The notes beneath the pieces are model-generated. The model saw nothing but the letters and a program-made list of their open reading frames with translations. It made no database searches and was not told where the DNA came from. A stretch of DNA of 64,000 nt from Billgrantia antri (GTDB lineage: Bacteria; Pseudomonadota; Gammaproteobacteria; Pseudomonadales; Halomonadaceae). The translations under genes were made by a program, and so were the position numbers. This document shows positions 59,230 through 64,000 of the stretch, one piece after another. How positions within the stretch are numbered: position 1 is the stretch's first letter; each line of letters starts with the position of its first letter. The stretch covers positions 186,001 to 250,000 of the forward strand of contig NZ_JAHYCA010000002.1 in NCBI RefSeq assembly GCF_019430905.1. Direction: 5' to 3'.

Positions 59230-60513
59230 ATGGAAAAGGTTAAAGCTACCCCTACTAAAGAATTTTTTATAAGCATGTTAACAAGGGATGTTCCTTTAGA
59301 TAGAGCTGTATTAGATCTAGTTGATAATAGCATAGATGCCGCATACCTAGCAGGCGATATAAAAAATAAAACAATAGATATCGCGATAAATCGAGATGAG
59401 TTCTGCATTACGGATAATTGCGGTGGTATGGATAAAGAAGTTGCAATTAATTATGCATTTAAATTTGGGCGATCAAAGTCAGATGCAAGAGATACACCAA
59501 ATTCAGTAGGTCAATTTGGTGTGGGGATGAAAAGAACACTTTTTAAAATAGGACGACAATTTAGCGTAAAGTCATCCCACCCAAATGGATCTTTTATTAT
59601 AGACGTAGATGTTGATAAATGGCTTGAAGAGCCGGATGATTGGGATTTTTCATTAGTACCTACGGAAACAGAAGATGCTCATGGAACAAGCATTAAAGTT
59701 ACACAGCTATTGGAAGGCGTCTCACAGAATTTTTCAACAGAGTTATTTGTTAAGCAGATATTAAACGACATAGAGAAGGCTCATTTCAAAGCTATCAGAA
59801 AAGGCGTTGTTATTAAAGTTAATGGTTCAAAAGCGGGAAAGTACGATATAAGCTTTAAGGCATCAGAATTTTTGCAGCCCATATGCATTGTAAAAGAGTA
59901 TAATGGGGTTGAATATAAAATAATAGCAGGGGTTTCCGAGCGAATACTTGAAGATGGCGGATGGTATATCATTTGTAACGGTCGTCTAATTGAGTATGCG
60001 AACAATAATACTAAAACAGGGTGGGGGCAAGCAGGGATACGGAAATATCATCCGGATTACGCTTATTTTAGAGGTGTTGTCGAATTCAATGCAGCTGAGT
60101 CCGAGCTTTTGCCATGGACTACAACCAAAACAGGCGTGGATGTCGACAACAGTGTTTATAGGAAAGCACTGAACGACATGAAAGCAGCTATGAAAGAAGT
60201 TATGTCTTTTCTGAACAAAAGACAAAAAGAAGATGAAGATTTTAAAAATGAATTAATCGAACATAAGCCTCTGAATGATGCGCTTGATAGCGCACAGATT
60301 GTCGGGTTTGAAGAGGTTAAAATTAATCATTCAATGGTCACGCCCAATACAGCAATAAGGCAGCCTGATCCAGACCCTTCAGTTAGTGTGCAATATAGGG
60401 TAAAAAAGAAACGAATTGATAGGCTTAAAGAAGCACTGGGTTTAGACACCAATAAGGATGTCGGTGTGCATACATTTGAGTATGTGTTTGAGCAAGAGGT
60501 GGGCGATGAGTAA
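59230..60513 (+). CDS. GHKL ATPase (HSP90/MutL/MORC-like)
   Basis: 427 aa. Bergerat-fold motifs: N-box D29-LVD-N33-SID (the catalytic Glu position is Asp), D62-NCGGM for adenine contact, and GQFGVGMKR (94-102) for the phosphate lid. A transducer-like domain follows to about 310, then a charged C-terminal part. Such ATPases act as clamp-like machines with nuclease partners in repair and in phage defence. AAGGAAG precedes the ATG. The stop overlaps the next gene by eight bases, so the two proteins are made together. No histidine-kinase phosphoacceptor domain is present. Confidence 0.82.
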   Translation: MEKVKATPTKEFFISMLTRDVPLDRAVLDLVDNSIDAAYLAGDIKNKTIDIAINRDEFCITDNCGGMDKEVAINYAFKFGRSKSDARDTPNSVGQFGVGMKRTLFKIGRQFSVKSSHPNGSFIIDVDVDKWLEEPDDWDFSLVPTETEDAHGTSIKVTQLLEGVSQNFSTELFVKQILNDIEKAHFKAIRKGVVIKVNGSKAGKYDISFKASEFLQPICIVKEYNGVEYKIIAGVSERILEDGGWYIICNGRLIEYANNNTKTGWGQAGIRKYHPDYAYFRGVVEFNAAESELLPWTTTKTGVDVDNSVYRKALNDMKAAMKEVMSFLNKRQKEDEDFKNELIEHKPLNDALDSAQIVGFEEVKINHSMVTPNTAIRQPDPDPSVSVQYRVKKKRIDRLKEALGLDTNKDVGVHTFEYVFEQEVGDE

Positions 60514-61489
60514 AAGCGGTGATAAAATTAATTATATGCTTCGCCCAGCTAAAAGTATTGAACGGAAATTAATCAAAGACTCATTGACTGGGGTGGTGCA
60601 AAACTTCGGGCAAGAAAAATATAAGTACATTGGATTCGGGTCAAAGTATTTTGCAGATTTTCTATACTTTCATAGACATCTGCATATTAATGAAATGATA
60701 AGCATAGAGGTCGATTCCAGCAATTCAAAAGTGTACGAATTTAACAAGCCATTTTCCTGTGTGGAACTGAAATTTGGACATTCCAACGATATCCTTCCTG
60801 AACTTGATTTGAGTTGCCCAGTTATAGTTTGGCTAGATTATGATGGTGTTTTTGACAGGACCATTACAGAGGACATAGTAAACTTGTTTTCAAGATGTTC
60901 TTCTGGCTCCGTGATTATCGTTAGTTATAATTCTAGACCATTCAAGATTGGTGAGCTACAAGCAGAATTTGATTCCAGCAGTACAAAAGGCTTAATCCAG
61001 CGAGCGCTCTCTCAAAGGGTTGGCGAAGAAGCAATTCCATATCAGTTTAATGAAAAAGGGTTGGGAAAATGGGAAGCCTTCTCTAAATTAATAAAAAAAA
61101 TAGCTGATAACCATATTCATAAGGCTATCGGAGATAGAAACGTAGGGGAGCAAGATCCATTTAAATACCAGCAAATGTTCTATTTCGATTATAAAGATGG
61201 CGTGGAAATGTCAACGATAGGTGGAATTGTTTATAAAAATAGCGATGAAGATAAATGGTTGTCAAGCTGTTCCCATAAATACTCTTTCGTGAGAGCGCAC
61301 GATGAAAGGTGTTTGATTGAAATCCCAGCATTAACATCAAAGGAAGCAAGAGAATTGTTAGCACATACGCCCATAGACAGTGATAAAATAAGAAATTTAA
61401 AGAGGGGCGGGGTTTTCAAGGAAAAAGATATAATGAAGTTTAACGAATTTTATAAATATTATCCGAGCTATTCAGAGATTGAGCTATGA
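60506..61489 (+). CDS. Rossmann methyltransferase-like protein of unknown function
   Basis: 327 aa. The N-terminal half reads as a SAM-methyltransferase-like Rossmann fold: KYKYIGFGSKYFADF in place of motif I, an acidic strand end ISIEVD, and VIVWLDYDG as the motif IV strand. A typical GxGxG is absent (GFGSKY), so catalysis is uncertain. The C-terminal half is not recognisable. The start lies inside the GHKL gene end, indicating coupled translation. It could modify, sense or label a target for the PIN nuclease; I cannot say which. Confidence 0.7.
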   Translation: MSKSGDKINYMLRPAKSIERKLIKDSLTGVVQNFGQEKYKYIGFGSKYFADFLYFHRHLHINEMISIEVDSSNSKVYEFNKPFSCVELKFGHSNDILPELDLSCPVIVWLDYDGVFDRTITEDIVNLFSRCSSGSVIIVSYNSRPFKIGELQAEFDSSSTKGLIQRALSQRVGEEAIPYQFNEKGLGKWEAFSKLIKKIADNHIHKAIGDRNVGEQDPFKYQQMFYFDYKDGVEMSTIGGIVYKNSDEDKWLSSCSHKYSFVRAHDERCLIEIPALTSKEARELLAHTPIDSDKIRNLKRGGVFKEKDIMKFNEFYKYYPSYSEIEL

Positions 61490-61520
61490 CTATATATTTT
61501 TCGTTAGACGCTGATGTTTG

Positions 61521-61541
61521 CCGCTAGCTACGGGCTAGCGG
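61521..61541. terminator. Hairpin between convergent island operons
   Basis: Perfect 8-bp stem CCGCTAGC (61521-61528) with GCTAGCGG (61534-61541) and a five-base loop, 31 bases after the last gene of the PIN operon. No T tract. Confidence 0.45.
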
Positions 61542-61647
61542 ACTTTCCAGCCCTATGGGGATGAGCGAGAGGCATATGACGCCACATTGTTTATAACCAT
61601 AGAGCTATTTTAATTTGCGAGGTCAGTCTCTTGTCTGACGCACGAAC

Positions 61648-62013
61648 TTAAGAAGTTTTATCAAGTAAGTTTTTCATTTCATATAGTGACTGAATGTGCC
61701 CTAGTTTATGTAATCCGCTGTCGATTAAAAATTGAATTACTTGTTCTATATTATCAGGTTTGAGATCTTGCTCTGTGCAGAATTGATGAACCAATGTTTC
61801 ATAAAGTTTTTCATGCTCGCCAAATAAGACATCTCGATTAATGATGTGTGTTTGCGTAGGGTGGGCTGCGTTGATAGAAGCTAATCGAGTATCTCTTAGT
61901 GCTAAGTTAATAGAAATGCGTGCGATCACATTTGGAGTAAGGCGCGTCTTGGTTTGGACGTGCTGCAAACGGTCCCAGGTTTTTTTGCTAAGGCGGATGC
62001 GGCTAGGAAACAT
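61648..62013 (-). CDS. dndE: DNA sulfur modification protein DndE
   Basis: 121 aa. The start MFPSRIRLSKKTWDRLQHVQTKT and the TPNVIARISINLALRD segment are typical of DndE, a small helical protein that binds nicked or phosphorothioated DNA and is required for DNA phosphorothioation. It follows dndD with no gap (TAA then ATG). The C-terminal part is shorter and more variable, as usual in the family. Confidence 0.88.
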   Translation of the reverse strand: MFPSRIRLSKKTWDRLQHVQTKTRLTPNVIARISINLALRDTRLASINAAHPTQTHIINRDVLFGEHEKLYETLVHQFCTEQDLKPDNIEQVIQFLIDSGLHKLGHIQSLYEMKNLLDKTS

Positions 62014-64000
62014 TTATTTCGCCTCACTCACTTTCCAGAAGTAACCTTCTTTCACGCTAGTGGCACCGGCCTGCGGCTTATACTGCAATTGGTAGGCTCT
62101 AGCGATATGTGGCATAAGCTCTTCGTAGAAATTTTTATCAACCTCAGTATCAGTTGAGAGAATAATCATTTGGTGACTCGCCGTAGGAAAGTATGCTTTA
62201 ACAAGTTTGCTCCGGTGCTTTGAATCGAGGCGCCCGAGTGGAGTGTCGACGATCATGGGAAGTTGTCGACCTGAAGTTTTTGCAAGCGCTTCAAGGATCG
62301 AAATTGCAAAAATTTGCTTTTCGCCGGCCGAAAGTTCATCTTTTCCAATTCGTCGTCCCTCTGGGGTTAGCAAATCGACAACGAAAGTATTCGGGTTGAT
62401 TTTGATATGAAGGGCCATATCTTCTTTTCGTACTAGCTTGGAAAAGCACTTTATAAATTGGTTCTCAAGTTCATGAATTTTCAATTTTGCTGTATAATTG
62501 ACATAATCTGTTAGCAAGCCACTGGTGTTGCCGATGTATTTAAACAAACGCTGCTTATCGCTATTCTTAGCTGCTTCTTCATAGAGTTTATCCAGCTGTC
62601 GTGCAGCTTCTACAGCTTTATTGGCTGCAACACGCCCTAGGCGTCTGATTTCTTCCAATTTGGCTTCCAGCTTGCCACACTGCTGTTGTTGAGTCAGTAA
62701 GTTCTCGATATCGGTAGCAATTAGTGAGTCCTCTGGGGCGCGTGCTAGTGCCGCCCCTAGCTCATCTAGATGGGTTTCAACGCGCTCAAGCTGATTAAAT
62801 AATTGACTTGCTTCATTCTTCTGTCGCCGCGCATCACTGATAGTCGAAAAGACTAGGCCAGCCTGTGAAGGGGTCAGGTCATGCGTTGGCGGGTTGGAAC
62901 TGCTGTCGAGAGCGCTTTGACAAAGTGCAGCAAGCTCTTTTTCCACAAGGCGCTGTGTTTTTTCATCCAGCTTCCCTTTTAAATTTTCCGTTGCTTTGAC
63001 AAAGAATAGTTCCAACGCTTCATTAGCATGTAGGGTGCTCTGTGTGTGCAAATCTTTCTCAATCTGTTGCTCAACACGCACACAAAACTTTTCTGCCAAG
63101 GCAATTGGGGCGGCGTCGGAAAGCAGTGCTATCAGGCGAGATGACAATATCTCTCGCTCAGAGAGAAGCTGATCGCGCTGCTCTTCAAGTTGTTTACGGG
63201 TGGCCGCGAAATGGCCGCCGCGTTCGTTAATAGTTTCTTGAAGCTGGGTTACGCGTGTCTCGGCTTCAGCCCGTGCAGCACTCACCGTGTTAAGTTGTTG
63301 CCGTAATTCTTCGATGGTCTTACAGCATTCGTCTAGAGTTGCTTTTTGAACAGTAATCTTGTCTTGTATATCTTTTTCGGAGGAGTTTTTAGCGAGTTTT
63401 CGCTTCAGAACAGTCAAGTCTCCAGAAAGACGTTCAACTATATCCAGTCCAAGCAATTTCTTTATAGACTGCTCTAATATTTCTCCGCCTTTTCTTTCAG
63501 CAAGCTCAGCGATCTTTTCCCCGTCGAAGAAAAATAAATCAGAAACGCCGATTGGTATTAGTTCATTCAAAAAAACTTGAGCTTGCTCTTTGCTCAGCCC
63601 CTTTATAGTCTGGCCGTCTTCAAAAATAGTCAGCGACTCGCTAACACTTTTTCCTTTCCGCTCCCAAGCTCTCTTGACGTTATATTCATACGTCACACCA
63701 AGTTTGGAATATGTGAATGTCAATTCTATTGAAGCAGTTTCAGAGGGGCTTGTGCCTTTTCGCGGGGCATGGATAGCATCGAGCAGGAATGCTTCATAAC
63801 GCTTTTGAGATATGTTATTTCCAAGTGAATGGCGTCCATAAAGAGCCAAGCGAATACCCAATAAAATGCTAGTTTTACCTGCACCGTTTAGCCCACCAAA
63901 AAGAATGATCGGACAATTATGGTTAGCATTTTTTCGTGGCGAAAGTTCGAAGTGATTTTTTCCTTCGAAAACGCGAAAATCAGTTAATATTAAATCTTTA
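62014..64000 (-). CDS. dndD: DNA sulfur modification ATPase DndD (5' end beyond window)
   Basis: 662 codons in the window, open to the right edge; only the first few residues seem to be missing. SMC/Rad50-like ATPase: Walker A GGLNGAGKTS near the N-terminus, a long coiled coil in the middle, and C-terminal ABC signature LSAGEKQIFAISILEAL with Walker B PMIVDTPLGRLDSKH. DndD works with DndC and DndE to place sulfur in the DNA backbone. dndC and dndB should lie just to the right. Composition is AT-rich in the first half, like the island. Confidence 0.92.
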   Translation of the reverse strand, partial: KDLILTDFRVFEGKNHFELSPRKNANHNCPIILFGGLNGAGKTSILLGIRLALYGRHSLGNNISQKRYEAFLLDAIHAPRKGTSPSETASIELTFTYSKLGVTYEYNVKRAWERKGKSVSESLTIFEDGQTIKGLSKEQAQVFLNELIPIGVSDLFFFDGEKIAELAERKGGEILEQSIKKLLGLDIVERLSGDLTVLKRKLAKNSSEKDIQDKITVQKATLDECCKTIEELRQQLNTVSAARAEAETRVTQLQETINERGGHFAATRKQLEEQRDQLLSEREILSSRLIALLSDAAPIALAEKFCVRVEQQIEKDLHTQSTLHANEALELFFVKATENLKGKLDEKTQRLVEKELAALCQSALDSSSNPPTHDLTPSQAGLVFSTISDARRQKNEASQLFNQLERVETHLDELGAALARAPEDSLIATDIENLLTQQQQCGKLEAKLEEIRRLGRVAANKAVEAARQLDKLYEEAAKNSDKQRLFKYIGNTSGLLTDYVNYTAKLKIHELENQFIKCFSKLVRKEDMALHIKINPNTFVVDLLTPEGRRIGKDELSAGEKQIFAISILEALAKTSGRQLPMIVDTPLGRLDSKHRSKLVKAYFPTASHQMIILSTDTEVDKNFYEELMPHIARAYQLQYKPQAGATSVKEGYFWKVSEAK

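Larger units (their letters stand above)
57841..64000. other. AT-rich putative defence island
   Basis: From here base composition and codon use change sharply: A/T-ending codons and long A and T runs, unlike the GC-rich genes to the left. Contents are a PIN/GHKL/methyltransferase-like operon and dndD-dndE. Insertion directly behind guaA, a recurrent island site, supports transfer. No integrase, tRNA or second attachment repeat is in the window; they may lie to the right. Confidence 0.7.

Noticed and set aside
59230-60513. Histidine kinase
   Set aside because: Only the GHKL ATPase fold is present, at the N-terminus; there is no phosphoacceptor His domain and no response regulator nearby.

Overview
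The window is a GC-rich gammaproteobacterial chromosome segment. Gene content and order (complete ccmABCDEFGHI, smc-zipA-ligA, fused mnmC, glrK-qseG-glrR, tctCBA/tctDE, guaB-guaA) suit a halophilic Halomonadaceae member such as Halomonas. The genus is inferred from gene order and protein character, not from a marker gene. From about 57,840 to the right end the sequence turns AT-rich and holds defence-type genes, so it reads as an acquired island placed directly after guaA.

Region by region. 1-149: N-terminus of a chromate transporter. 322-3161: two FCD-type GntR regulators flanking a creatininase-family hydrolase and a small unknown protein. 3270-8434 (minus): six genes encoding an HDO-type (PqqC/CADD-like) putative diiron oxidase, an aldehyde dehydrogenase, a GlcG/HbpS protein, a 2Fe-2S/FAD/NAD reductase, a ferredoxin and an aspartate-dehydrogenase-like enzyme. 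A palindrome with core GGTATACC recurs four times around these genes and next to a 14-TM MFS exporter (8903-10291), which suggests one GntR-controlled pathway. 10344-11443: two-gene chromate transporter. 11559-12655: YigZ and an SOS-boxed LexA/UmuD-like protein without a DNA-binding domain. 12859-19941: cytochrome c maturation operon. 19946-27722: smc, zipA, ligA, yheU. 27909-36541: a c-di-GMP protein with a c-type heme motif, mnmC, yciI, a PHP phosphatase, yciO, a potassium channel with a C-terminal zinc ribbon, and a CYTH triphosphatase. 36670-38684: PhoU-like protein plus Pit phosphate carrier. 38820-40133: argA.

40134-41024 is an 890-base stretch with no convincing gene. It holds a GlrR-like site, a good sigma-54 promoter and about 466 bases of hairpin-rich sequence ending in a strong terminator, just upstream of glrK-qseG-glrR. 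I read it as a regulatory RNA gene in the position that glmY has in enterobacteria, but with a different, larger structure. 44637-54438: xseA, stress-type small proteins, an AbrB-family membrane protein and a tripartite tricarboxylate transporter with its two-component system and an extra periplasmic binding protein. 54542-57762: guaB and guaA.

57,840-64,000: a three-gene operon (PIN-like nuclease, GHKL ATPase, Rossmann methyltransferase-like protein) converges on dndE and dndD of a DNA phosphorothioation system; dndD runs off the right edge. The best candidates for something undescribed are the HDO-oxidase pathway, the sigma-54-dependent RNA, and the PIN/GHKL/methyltransferase-like cassette beside the dnd genes.
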